A stretch of DNA of 64,000 nt from Eleginops maclovinus (Eukaryota; Chordata; Actinopteri; Perciformes; Eleginopidae): assembly GCF_036324505.1 (NCBI RefSeq), contig NC_086357.1:24705293-24769292 (forward strand), given 5' to 3'. The first letter of the stretch is position 1. Each line of letters begins with the position of its first letter. Under the pieces are notes generated by a model, which had not been told where the DNA came from, did no database searches, and saw only the letters and a list, made by a program, of their open reading frames with translations. The translations under genes and the position numbers were made by a program. Of this stretch, positions 37,082 through 50,400 are shown in pieces.

Positions 37082-37295
37082 ACCTCTACTCAAAACACTA
37101 AATGAAAAAAGGAGAAACATGTCAGAAACAAACGAAAACGACTGCAGCTTCTTTTGATGCATCAGGTTTTAGTGTGCAGACAGAAGTGAGGACGACGAGG
37201 GAGGGAATTAGAGTTCAGTCCGTGACAAGAGAGGGAGGTGTGTGTGAGTGTATGTGTGTGTGAGTGTAATGGGGGAGGGGCGTACAGGGAAGTTG

Positions 37296-37518
37296 TCAAG
37301 AGTCCTCTGTGCCTGAGTCGTCATCGTCGTAGCAACAGTCCTCGTTGTCCTCCTCGTCGTCGTCGTCCAGCTCCTCGTCATCGTAGTAGTCGTCGTACAG
37401 GAGGTTGGAGCCGTCGTCTGTGGGCGGGACTCGGGTGCGGACGCAGTACTCGTCCAGCGTGATGGGGACTTTGACGCCGTCCCGCTCTGCTTCCGCCTTG
37501 GTCGACACCACCTGCTTC
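37296..37518 (-). CDS. cdc34: cdc34 coding exon 5 (acidic tail)
   Basis: Residues 169-241, starting [18 protein letters not shown] and ending in SGTEDS and TGA. The tail holds long Asp/Glu runs. The acceptor AACAG| is preceded by a run of 10 C. Confidence 0.95.
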
Positions 37519-40500
37519 CTGTTCGGGGGGGGGGGCAGAAGAGGAAAACGCAGAAAAGCGTCAGAACTGGAGCTTTCAGTCGCATAACTAATACTAAATA
37601 TACCTTTTCAACATTTTCTTTTGAATGACATGTGCTTGTCTCTAAATTTAATTTGAGTGCTCTTTATATTGTTGCCTTTTTATCTGCTTTGTCACCTTTC
37701 CTGTAAATGTCCCTGCTATGGGACTAATAAAGGATTTCTGATTGTGAAATGATACTGGATCTGTGCTGTGTGTAGGATGATATGAGCTATGTGTGGTCTT
37801 GTACGACAGAAAATGTAAACAAGGGTGGAAATAGAAGTCTATACAAGTTTAAGTAGGACAGGTACTTAAGGTTTATGTTTGAATTATTAGTTATTTGTAG
37901 TGAAGTGTGATAATAACCATGAGGAATGCTTTGATTGTTAATATTGTGTTTGGTTTAGGGATGGTTCAAAGGATGATTGTTTTAGTTTTACTTCCGTGCT
38001 TGATTGTTAATAACGAGATGAGTAATAGTTTTTATATCTTTGTTATGTTTGAGATTGTATTGGTTTATCTAAGAAAGAACACTGCACATTAATCAACACA
38101 GCACTTACGGGTATCAATGTGTTTGACTGCAAGTGTGTAGAATAGCCAATGCTAACGCTAGTGCTAATGGGGACCCTCATAAAGAATGCTTTGTTCCTCC
38201 TACCTGATGATCTCGATGTATTCCCTGTCCTTGCCCTTGCTGTCCCTCCACTTGCGGTACATGACGGAGGCGTCCACGTTGGCGGGGGAGAAGGTGTTGG
38301 GCTCGTTGAGGAGGGAGATGACGCTGAGTAGGATGGTCCTGAAAGAGACGTCAGAGGGATTAATATACAGGAGAGCAATAAGGGAGGAGGTTAGGGGAAG
38401 ATGGAGGTAAGACGAGACAAGAGGCATTGAGAAAGCAGGACAAAGAAGTGAAAAGAGAAAGAGACGACATATGGGCGGGAAGGAGTGGGGGAGGGGGAGG
38501 GGGAGAAACTGAGGATAGGGTCAGACAAACAGCCTGCTCAACCCCAGAACATCCACCCAGCTCGGCTGGAGACGCACAACCTCCTGGAACGAGTCCAATT
38601 TCTGAAAGGCTGAACTGATAATCACGTCTAACCTTTCCTCAAACACTGACATTCAAGTGTATGTTCATCATTTATCAAATGGCTCACATTCTTTCCAATA
38701 CGCCACCAGTGAATTAACCTTGCTTTTGAGGTTCATTCGGGACGTGCAGCTGTTCTAAATTGCGTGCTTAATTACCTCACACTTTGCTAACGCTCACTTC
38801 CAGCAATCAGTAAAGATTGGGCAACTAGCTGCATCAATCGCTGCATGATCGGTTCAGCTTTCAGTCTGGATCGATTGGTGGACAATGAGCAGTAGGGAAA
38901 TGTGGACAGCAGAAGAAGGGTATTTATGTGACACCGATTTTGTCCATCCGGATAAAAAATGAAACGCAGAAAGTGACGAGAGACCGAAAGAGTGACCCTG
39001 TTCACTATTTTTAAAAGCCTTGTTCTTTAAGATATGGTCTAGGATTGGTTAATTGAATCATGTTTGGTACCTGACGTTCTGCGTGGGGTTCCACCTCTCT
39101 GAGGGCAGCTCTCCGCTCTGAGGGTCGTCCACCGGGGGGTGCAGGATGGAGATACACACATCCCCGTTCTGCAGAGACACAAGAAAACACAAACATGTTC
39201 AGAAAATAGTTATAGCCACCTCACATGTATTATGTATAATAAGGATAAATGCCCCAACATACTCTGGGCAAGTATCTTAACAGTATAACCTCAAAATGTT
39301 TGTATCAGAAAGAAAAAAGGGAGTAATTGATACCAAATATTGCAATTGTGCTCCCTGTTATTATTAGACAGACATTTTTCTTACAGGTATATATTTAGAT
39401 ATTTACTATAATCTCAGAATTACCTCATAAATGTTGGGGTGCCACATTTTGGTGAGGAAGCGAAAGGCAGGTGGAGAGTACGGGTAGTCGACGGGGAACT
39501 TGATGCGAGCCTGAGGACAGGAGACGCATATTAGAAACGTGAGAGGCAGGCGGGTTAAAACTCTTCTGGCAGCAGACAAGTCAGGACTGCTTCCCTCCGA
39601 ACGCCCGCTGCATGGGAGAAACATTTTCCAGACCCCGACAGATGCACTGACGCTGAATTAAGCTTGTAAACACTGGGAATTACGTCTTGTGAAACATGGG
39701 AGCGTAGTCTGTTGTGTTAGTGATGCCATGTTGACATCAATGCACGCTTGATGCCATTTTTTTCCCTTTAAACATAGAACAGCTCAGGAGTGGACTGGGA
39801 CAATACAGATTACAGCTGTAGGATCTCAAGATTCAAACCGTGTGCATGGTCCCCAGAAGCTGATCCACACACTGAAATACACTTTTCTGGACTTGTGGTT
39901 AGTGCTAATAAAGAAAGGTTTTCAGGGTTTTCCAGCAGAAATCGCTTAAAAACTATTCAACAGTGTTTCTTCTGATACCACTTTGTTAGTTTCCGTTTCC
40001 TAATGCTGCCTTCAGTGATCGGTTGGGTTGTAATTCATGGAAATGCAGCCCCTGACGTTGGGTGTTATTGACTCTGCTGCACTGAGCTTGACCAACATGC
40101 TATCAGTAGAAAATTCCACGACCCCTCAGCGATGCGGTCATTAGTAAATGATTGTTGAGGTCAATTGATCCTAACTTTTTCCAAGGTGGAAGAAGTACAT
40201 AGGTAAGTAAAAGTAGCAATACTACAGTGTAAGTATACTGCTACAAGTACACGTTCAAGTAAATAAGTACAAGCATCAGAAAATACTTTGAGTAAAAGTC
40301 AATGTAATGCAAAATGAAATGATTGGTGCTTTAAGATGTTCAGCACTTCACTGCAGAACTTGGTAATGATGGAGTTGATCTGAGTTCATTTATACACTAC
40401 AGTTAAACTTAACTTATAATAATATATAATAATGCGTGTCGATTTATAATCTGCATTAACCATAATCGGCAACATAACTAAATATGACAAACACAAGTAG

Positions 40501-40712
40501 TGGAGTAAAAGGTTCAACATTTGCCTGCAAAGTGTAAAAGTGAAGTACCATAAAGCACCTCCATTGTTTACTAAGTACAGTACTCGAGTAAACAGTGTGT
40601 GACATCACACCGCTGCTGACATGTACCCAGAACGTTAATGTCTTAAACTATAGTTACTACATCATTATGGGGGGCTGGTGGTGTAATCTGCTTAGAGAAA
40701 AAACTTCAATGG

Positions 40713-40749
<37 letters not shown>

Positions 40750-43700
40750 ACAGCACTGGTGTCAATAAGCAGCTGCAGCAGAAAGACCTCCACCCTCCTG
40801 CTGAGGAGCATCAGTAGTGATGGGGGGGGGGAGGAGCATCAGTAGTGATGGGGGGGGAGGAGCTATAAATAGCAGCTGGAGAGTCATGGCAAACCTGGTG
40901 GATGTGGCTGAGCACAGAGGAGCTAATGACGGTGTAACATAATACGGTGTGGAGGCAGGGTGGAGGCTCGCAGTGCATTCAGCTGCCGAGTGTGTGCAGG
41001 GGTGGGGGGGTTGGTATAGAGACATTGTGGGGGTTAGTCCTCTCCAGCTGTCACTGCAACCCAAGACAATCCACCGCTCACTCCCGTGTTATTATATGTC
41101 CCAACACTGACACCACCCCCCCCCCCCCACACACACACTGTATAAATGCTCCTGTGTGTAGAGGACCCCTCCTCCTGTTGCAGAAGGAGGGCAATGGATG
41201 GGACGGGGACACACACACACACACACACCGACTGATTACACACAAGCATGTCACTCACAGCATGAAACCTTCTGCTTATCCACCACCGTCACATGCATAC
41301 ACACACACACTTGTTCACAGTTGCTGATTCGGCATGGTCAGCTGGTCGTCGCCACAGTGAGCCCACTAGCGGGAGGCAGGGGCATCATGGTGGGGGGGGG
41401 CGTTGAATAAATGGGGTGGTGCGCTGTAATACTTGTGCTTCACATTAAGGTCATTTAAAGGCTGGATGTGGCGGGAAAATGTCAACGCTCAGACCGATCT
41501 GCTCAGTGCGTTCTACTGCTGCGTTTCAAGGTGTTTAAAAACGGAGTCAGTTTGTCCTGTCTTCTATTTTCTGGCCCTGAATAGCTGAATAAACGGCTTC
41601 CATGATATAAAACCAGAGCAGGAAACACTGACCCAAGGCTGAGAGAATGACGCTTGTGGGAAAAAAGAAAAGAAACTAAATCCCCGGGTCTGACTGACCC
41701 TGCCAGAGAGCTGGCGGCCCTTCAGAGTGCAGGGTTCAAGCCAACGCTGTACACATTACAGGCTGGAAACAGCGCAACACATAGCAGCCAGCAAGGGGGG
41801 GGGGGGATGGGGGGGGACAAGGGCCAGGAAACAACGGTGAGAGCTTAGTTTGTCTTCCAAAACAATATTTCCCCATCATGATCAAATCTGTCCACTGGCT
41901 TGGAAGTGGGGAGGATAATCTGCGGCATCTCCGACAAACTGTGGGGATTCAGATTGTCTGTCTGATACAGACTGGTGCCACAGGGGAAGAAATGGTGTTT
42001 AACACGACTAGAGGGCATAAAGTAAATGTGATTCCCAGTAGAACGTTTGGTTTGTGCGTGTTTGTCCATCCATCCATCCATCCATCCTCTCCCGCTTTTC
42101 CGTCAGGGTCGCGGTGGGTAACAGTTCCAGCAGAGAGCCCCAAACTTCTCTTTCCCTGGCCACATCAACCAGCTCTGACTGGGGGATTCCAAGATGCTCC
42201 CAGGCCAGCGAAGAGATATAATCCCTCCACCTGGTCCTAGGTCTACCCCTCAGGCTCTTCCCAGCTGGATGTGCCTGGAACACCTCCCTAGGGAGGCGCC
42301 CAGGTGGCATCCTCACTAGGTGCCCGAACCACCTCAACTGGCTCCTTTCAACGCAAAGGAGCAGCGGTTCTACTCCGAGTCCCTCCTGGATGACTGAACT
42401 TCTCACCTTATCCCTAAGGGAGATGTCAGCCACCCTGAGAAGAAATGCCATTTCGGCCGCTTGTATCCGTCGTTCTTTCGGTATGACCCATCCTTCATGA
42501 CCATAGGTGAGGGTAGGAACGAAGATGGCCCGGTAGACAGAGAGCTTTGCCTTCTGGCTCAGCTCTCTTTTCGTCACAACAGTGCGGTAAAGCGACTGCA
42601 GTACCGCTCCCGCTGCTCCGATTCTCCGGCCCATCTCACGCTCCATTGTTCCCTCACTCGAGAACAAGACCCCGAGATAATTGAACTCCTTCACTTGGGG
42701 TAAGGCTTCATTCCCTACCTGGGGTGGACAGTCCATCGGTTTCCTGCTGAGAACCATGGCCTCCGATTTGGAGGTGCTGATCCTCATCCCAGCCGCTTCA
42801 CACTCGACCGCGAACCGATCCAGTGAGTGCTGAAGGTCACAGACCGATGAAGCCATTAGGACCACATCATCTGCAAAAAGCAGTGGTGCAATCCTTAGCC
42901 CACCTATGCGTGTTTGTCTTCCAAGAAAATAGTTTGTGAAATAAATGCTCTGCAGCAACTTCAAAATCCCATCTTCAGTTTTCTATATTGATGAGCAACA
43001 TCCATCAATCCAGTTTCATTATTCAACTTTAAACGAAATCTTGGATACAAGAGAAGATTGAAAATCAAGGATACAGAGAAACCCATCCCTTTGGCGACCC
43101 ACAGGAAAATGTTTCCAAATACTCATGCTGCTTTTATGAATCAAGCCCCCTAAATGGTCCCATATCTAATTACCAGGCATCAACACTATTACACAGCTCC
43201 ATCCATCACCATCCTGCGAGTCTGAATGCAAGCTACAGGCAGGAAGGTGGGGCTATGCATTAGCGGTAAGCATTGATCCCTTTGAGAAGGTAAGAGCACG
43301 GTTTCACAATGCAGCTTACCAGGAGCCTTTAAACCGTATTCCTTGTAACACAATTCCACAAACTGTACACCTCACGATGAATACTGTAAACACTCAGAGC
43401 GCCATGACAGTATTCAACACAATCAATAGGCAGGTGGCGGACTGAGATGTGTGTTCCTTGTGGTTATAGCAAGAAAAACTACAGATTTAAAACCATCAAG
43501 CAGTCTTTCAGAATCAGAGTCAAGTTTATTGTCAGGTACGTTTACACCCACAAGGAATTAGATTTGGTGTCTGGTGTTGCGAACAAGGTCTTTCAGGTCC
43601 ATCCAGACAATGGATATGTAACAAGCCATATTTTAGAGCCCAAAACTGCCTTTAATGTGTCGTTATGTGCAGTCCACACGTTTTTCCATTATAGTTCCTC

Positions 43701-46700
43701 CCACTCAGAAATCCTGTCCACACAAAAAAGATTTTGGAAACGTTCTTTGAAGCAGGGTCAAGGCCAGGGGTCGGGATAAGCCCCAAATACACAGGTCTAA
43801 AACGAGTTGCTATTGAACTAATGAATAACTTACTATACATACAGGTCAACATTTTAAAATCCCGTTGGCAGGTGAGACAGCTCTATTCTGTCTAAACCCG
43901 TCATTACACCATACGTTGGCTCATTTGTGACGCATCACAATAGAAGATTGTGGTACACACCGACGATACAAGCCTAAAACCCTGTACAGAGTTTTACAAA
44001 AGGTCCTTTGTAACCTAAATGCTGTTAACGTGTGGACAAAAACTTTTAGAAAAAGGCATAGAAAAGGCGACTTTGTGACAAAAATGTTGACGTTAGGACT
44101 ACGCCTCCCAGGGTCAGGAGTGAAACTGTCGACCTGCCCACCCAGGTGACACCAAACCCTGGATAGATGGAGGAGAGGAGTGTGGTGGTGGTGGATGATT
44201 GATTGGCTTTGCTCTGCAGCAGTAAGCAGGCAGAAGAAAAGAAACACAAAGAGGAGAAAGAAGAGAAGGGACGATACAGGAGGGTCTTAAAAGGCCGGTA
44301 TCAGCTTTCTCGTTTAATTCCCAGAGATCTTTCTGTTAATGGGAGCTTTTAATACAACTCCCACTCTCTTCATTCTCACTGTCTCCATACAGAAGCTAAA
44401 AAGGTCTCTGCCCATCACAAAGGGCTATCCTCCGCTCACTCGCTTCCGGATGCTACAGCTGACTTGCATGTCATGCCTTATAATTGGATTGAGACAAGAA
44501 TTAACAGCATCCAAGGTCGGGAGGTGAGCAACCCTGAAGAGCTCATTTGAAGCCAATTTCCTGCCAAGCACGCAAAAAAGCTCCTGAAGATCTCTGCGTA
44601 AATCTCCCTTGCATTGGGAGCTAAAGCGCTGCCTTGAAGAGAGAACGGGAACCAGAGTGAACGTGCCCCCCGTGTGGAAACTGACAGCGAGGCAAAGTAA
44701 ACCAGGTCAATGCAAAGACCCTGAACAGAACACATCGTTCAGTTCTCCCTGAGCGCCTCTTTGCCTTCTCTGCAGACCTTATCCTCACACACCAAAGTCC
44801 TTGTGTAGAGCAAATTCCATACACTAACACACACACGCACGCACACCGAGGTCCCAGAGATTATCATGCTGGCACCCAGCAGTCCCCTACCTCATTAACT
44901 CAGAAGGACGTTTATGAGAAAGAAAGGATCAAATACTGAAGCTACGTTACAACCTGAGTCTTCGGTGTCGCCGTTGTGTGATAGACGATTGTCTGGGTCA
45001 AAAGAACTGCTCACAGTATTACACCAATTATCATCACAATATGCACAAAACCGTCTTAGCATGGCTCTTTAGTATTTTTGAGACGATACAGACATGTTTA
45101 ATGTATCAAAGGTAGAACAGACACTTGAGTGAACATGCTTTAAAGTGAAATTGCACAATCTTAAATAAGGCCATTGATCATACAATCTGGAGCGCTACTT
45201 TTTCAAAACTGTTGTTCTTTATACGGGGTGGGAATATTACGCAGCATAATAGCCAGGGTTTCTTCTAGAGTAATACAGTATGAGGGCGATACTGTGGCGT
45301 TGATCTTTTATATAAGGTTTGTATCAACATATCAATTCTCACGAGATCATGACGCCTATATGCAAGATGGCGCCGCAGTGGTAAACAATAACCCCACGTC
45401 AGCTCTGTAAAATCAAAAGTATACGCCGCCTGATGTCTATTTGGTACGGTTTTTGGAGTCATTATACAGTTTTTGATGAGCTAAAATATGGATTTCTGGC
45501 ATCACTTTTAACAGGGGAAAATTTTACAGGACAAAGTCTGCATTTTGCTATGAGGGTGCATGCTCAGATGAATGAAAGGCATCGTCCTGTCACGCTATCA
45601 ACGAGTTGAGTTGCGCATATATATTCAGTTACAATGAGAAAATATCATATCGGGGGCTCTAACTTCTTACTTTGTTACACCCCTCTTTGACAAAGGCAGC
45701 AGAATGTGTTGTTTATTGGTCTCTGTGTGCAAAGGCCTTAAGGCCCTCATGATAGTTCCTGTATCTTTAAAATCAGGCCACATTTTCCATTTCTCTACCA
45801 ATACTGCAAACTAAAAAGAGTTTTCAAGTCACTCATTTGAGGATATTCAGGCTCATCCTGAATAATGGAAATTCTCCATGATCAACTCCTGTGTTTTTGT
45901 GTCTATCTGGGGTAAATCCTATATCGTCCAATCCCTAAACACCACAAGTGGCACTGTCAAACAAACAACTTGTACAGCTTTGTTTCAAAAAGGTGCTACA
46001 CTGGTGGCCCTATACAGGAAGAGGAAAAGCACACATGGGCTTCAGGGGACGGTTATAGCTGTCTACCGGGGCCTCACGCTCACCTCTATTCAAAGCAGGC
46101 TCTGCTTTCAAAAAGGGGGCCCCACTCTGAAGGAAGGGCCCGCCTGGTCTTGTATGGCAGGTTCTGTATTCCCACTCCTTTGCTCGGCCCTGCTCTCATT
46201 TCTCTGTGACACAACCAGAGGGGGAAACATGACTCCGGCAGCTCAGGCTCGCCCCTCCACCGCTACTAGCGTGGCTAACATGGAGCTGGGACACATTATA
46301 AAGCATCCACCCAACCTCAACAGGACTGAGTGTCGACTGATTGTTTGGAAAACACAGGCAGGCCCGGGCCAAAAGCAGAGGCCAACACCCCTCTGTTTCA
46401 TGTTTGCTGTGAAGAAGTGGTTTGTCAGTGTTTTGAAGCCACTGGAGAAAACCACTTGAGTGCGATAGGGAAGATGTTCCATTTCACAAGATATTCTGAG
46501 TTGCAGAGACCCCATTTACGTCATAATTACATGCAACAAAAAGCATAATTAAAGCTGCCAGGTGCTGACACAGCAGTACTTCAAACAGGGTCACACACAC
46601 TTCATTTCACAGATCCCAGGCTCTTCCACAGCAGTACAGCCCCCACACACAGGGTGTTGGGTCAGTTGTTCATCACTGTGACCTTAACGTTGTGGATATA

Positions 46701-47397
46701 AAGCACCGTTCAGCTTTCGGTTTTCCTGCTGCCGTAAACCCAGCAGGAAGAGGTCCAATCTGCCATTTGAGAATGAACAAGGCTCTGGTGTCACAAGAAA
46801 AAGCAATGTCACAGTACCTAGGTGGACTTTATATGAACCTTCAAAAGTCTTCATGGCTGTGCTTGCTGTTTTAGAAGCGTGTTTTCCCCCAAAAACATAC
46901 AGGAAGTGATCGCAATACAGCGACTCACGACGGTAATCACCCTCTCTTTTGATTATCAATAAACTGTGGAAGTTGGATGACTGACAGGAGGGCTATTTTC
47001 TTTATAAACTATGCTTTATAATATAAATCAGCAGCTATATGGACAAGTTTTGAAGTAGAACAATGCAAAAAGGGCAGCCTTCAACCTCCCAAATGTCGGG
47101 TTCTCATCCTTTGCTCCGTCTCTGGGTCGGACATTTTCTACACCAACATTTTTGGATAAGGATTAATCGATACCTGTAGAAAATAATCAGCAGATATAAG
47201 TGATAATTAATATAATCGTTAGTTGCCGCCCTAATAATGACCAGCTAAAGTAGATTATAAACCTGGAGGTCTTTCCCTTGTTTTTAAGAAGGTTCCTGTA
47301 TTTAAACCCAAGATAAACTCTGTATACAACTACATCAAGAAAGCAGTTTGAACCTCATAGTTATGGTATCGTCTGGGCAATATAACTGAACGTGTAC

Positions 47398-47451
<54 letters not shown>

Positions 47452-50400
47452 GAGTTAGTGTGAGAACACTCCTGTAAGTCAAACACTCCCTTAAATCTGG
47501 ACTCTGAGTGAAAGCAACACAGTTAATCTGCTTCAAACGTGTCCCAGGACCACTGCTGGCTGCAGGACAGATGGGCCCTCTGTCAGAAATCCTCACACAC
47601 TCTGAGCCTGCAGGGACACTTCACATGACACACAGACACACAGACACACAGATACAGCTTGGAAATGTCTCAGAAACAAAGAATGAATGCCAGTGGGGGT
47701 AACGGTATGAGATTGTCACAGCAGAACAACCATCTAAAACAACCCACAGCTTATAATATATAATAATGTAGCTAGTGCTTTACGTGAGCAGCACTATAGC
47801 ATGTTCACATAATGATATACATTTAGTAGGGACTCCTGGCTGTAGCTTTAACACACACTCTCACTGAGGTCAACTTTTCAATATATTGTAGATAAGCAAA
47901 TGTGCATGACACATGGTATATGATAACCCCCACCCTTTATGCCACACTGTGGGTATACTGTTACAACCCCAGTCAGTATCAGCTCCTATTGTGAGACCAA
48001 CATATCGATGATCAATTTATTACCGTTGCTCAGTTTTTCTGTGAGATTACAGAAAACGGCTGGCCTGATTTTCATAAAACCTGGTGAAAGGCAAGGAAGA
48101 ACCAACACTTTGGAGTGGATCCAAATGGCTTGGCCGACAGACAAATGATGCTCACTTAAGATAGCATTGTGTGATTGGGAATTCACACTGCATTCATGTG
48201 GTGTCGGAATATTGCCCACAATAAATCCTACTTGGAAAATATACATCTCAGCTATCAATGTGGTGTTTGGACCCTCTTAGCAATACATTCAACACATCCT
48301 AATGAGGATTAACTGCTGGACTACCTATCCTATCCTTAACCATTGAAGAAGCTTTAACAACAACATTTGAGGTCAATCAAATATCATTTATAAAGACCAA
48401 TGTCACATATTTGTCAGAAAGGGCTTAACAGATTGGTAAACCTACAAAACCCCACATTAATTAATGGGAGGGGTCCCTCTCCCAGGACCGACAGACGTAC
48501 ATTAGATTTCATATATAACCAGTTCACTGTTTGAGGGCTACCACCTAAACACCACCTACTTATTGTAGATCAAGGACAGTTATCTAATGGTATTTGAATG
48601 ACACTGCAATATTTCTGCAGTTCTTTAATATTTTGGTGATGATGTGACTCATGGAGAGCACCACCCATGTGAAAGAAAAACCTGACTCAGCCAGGTTTCG
48701 AATGACGTTGTGCAGCTGCCGTGTTTCAGGTGAACAGGCAGCTGCAGCAGGTCAGGACAGTTTGTTTTGGTAACGTGAATCAGAACTGGGTGGGATTCTC
48801 TTTCTTTTTTGTTGGAATATGGCAAACTGGTTGGATGGAAACCCAGCAGAGAACAATGAGTCACAACCATGCTGTGGATTTCACAGCCAGGCTGTGCATT
48901 CCTGGCCCGACAAAGGAATCCTGTACACAGCAGCACCCACACGGATACACGGAGCACCATCTACGGTAGCCTGGCCGGGGCCCTCTGCTTGTATTCACAG
49001 GCCCCAAAAACACCAGAGGCAAAATGAATACGCTTCTCAAGAAGTGGAGAAAAAACAAACAGTGAACTGCTGTAGTGACGGCTTACAAACAGAGAGCAGT
49101 TATGTGCTGGATAATCTGAGCACAGTGGGATCCTTCACTGATACATTACAGTTTAGCTGTAATATGGAAACAACTATGGCTAATGCGGGGCTTAGCATTA
49201 TGAGCCTACAACAAAAACCCCTTGTAAAGAGACATGTACTATACGAGTATGTTGTTATTTATACTCAAAGAAGAAACTAATGTATTCTCAGGGTCCTGAC
49301 CTACATTGTTATGTCCTAAGATCAAAAAGACAGGACCATTATGCTTCCTCAATACAAAATAAATGATCCTATGTTTGATATCCAATTAAACAACAATGTA
49401 GGACAAATTTGAAGCAGCAGCGACAGGAGTTTATTTCACTTCGCCAGACAAAGTCATAAATCAAACTGCTTTAAAGGGTGAATAACAACATTTGCATGGG
49501 ACTTTGGAGAGCAACCATCCACTCAGTGTTTTGCCATGTGTGACGTTGGTGTTTACATGTTCATTAGGTTTGTGACTAATCAGCAGCTCTGCTATGGCAA
49601 CAAATGCAATGCTTTTCTATTTACCATGTAGGTGTGTGTTTTCCACTGAGATTTAAAGTGTGTCTGAAATCAGGTACTGTAAGACCAATTCATAAGACCA
49701 AAACTGTAAAAACACCAGTATTAAAAAAGGGACATGGGGCCTTTAAAATACATTTGAAAACACACAAATCAGCTGGTGCTTTGTAAACTGCCACTAACAC
49801 TCACAAACAGGAAAGCACATCTGTATCTGCACTCTCAAGGGAGGAAGAGGGCAAGAAAAACAACCTAAATGTCTTTTCGGTTTCCATAACTTAGACCAGC
49901 TTAGCAAAGGTTCTTCATTTCACACTTGCCATACATGTTGGATTAATTAGATTTGGAATAACAGTAAAAAAAAATGTGGGTTTTTCAGAAAAACACCAAG
50001 GAACTGATAACATGAGGGAGATAAAGCTTATCATAGTAACGTGAGAGCTCGAGGCGGTAATAAAACATGTTCATGAACTATCTGTCACCATAAATTACCT
50101 TAATAGCTTGGGTTTAAAACAAAAGACATATCTAAAACAAGTTGTTATCTTCTTTTATCAAATGGTAAAAATGTGTTAATTAATAAATGACTGGAGTTGA
50201 TCTAAAGTCAGTGGTGTAAAGTGCATTTACTCTAGTACAATTTTGGGGGACTTCTAGAGTTAAATATTGTACTTTTACTCACTACATTTATTTATTACCT
50301 TTAGTTACAGGTTTGGATTAATGACAAAAACATGATCCAACACTTTACTAAGACATGAATTACCCCTGGATTGAATTCACAGGCTACCCAGCAGTAAAGT

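Larger units (their letters stand above)
34997..37295 (-). terminator. cdc34: inferred cdc34 3' UTR with poly(A) signal
   Basis: On minus an AATAAA at 35019-35014 lies about 2.28 kb after the stop. Length and usage are inferred. The region includes poly(G)/poly(C) runs at 35391-35406, 35732-35747, 35949-35957 and 36073-36086, a GT microsatellite at 37034-37080 and a CTCF-like motif at 36106-36120. Confidence 0.4.

Noticed and set aside
42008..42964. Complete 318-residue host gene
   Set aside because: It is a truncated LINE reverse transcriptase; the first ~19 residues are intron sequence outside the 12-bp target duplication.
45878..46459. 193-codon plus-strand open frame in cdc34 intron 1
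   Set aside because: No recognisable domain, no splice-site support or neighbouring exon, and overlapping frames of similar length exist; treated as chance.
48819..49280. 153-codon open frame in cdc34 intron 1
   Set aside because: No recognisable protein content and no transcript features; treated as chance.
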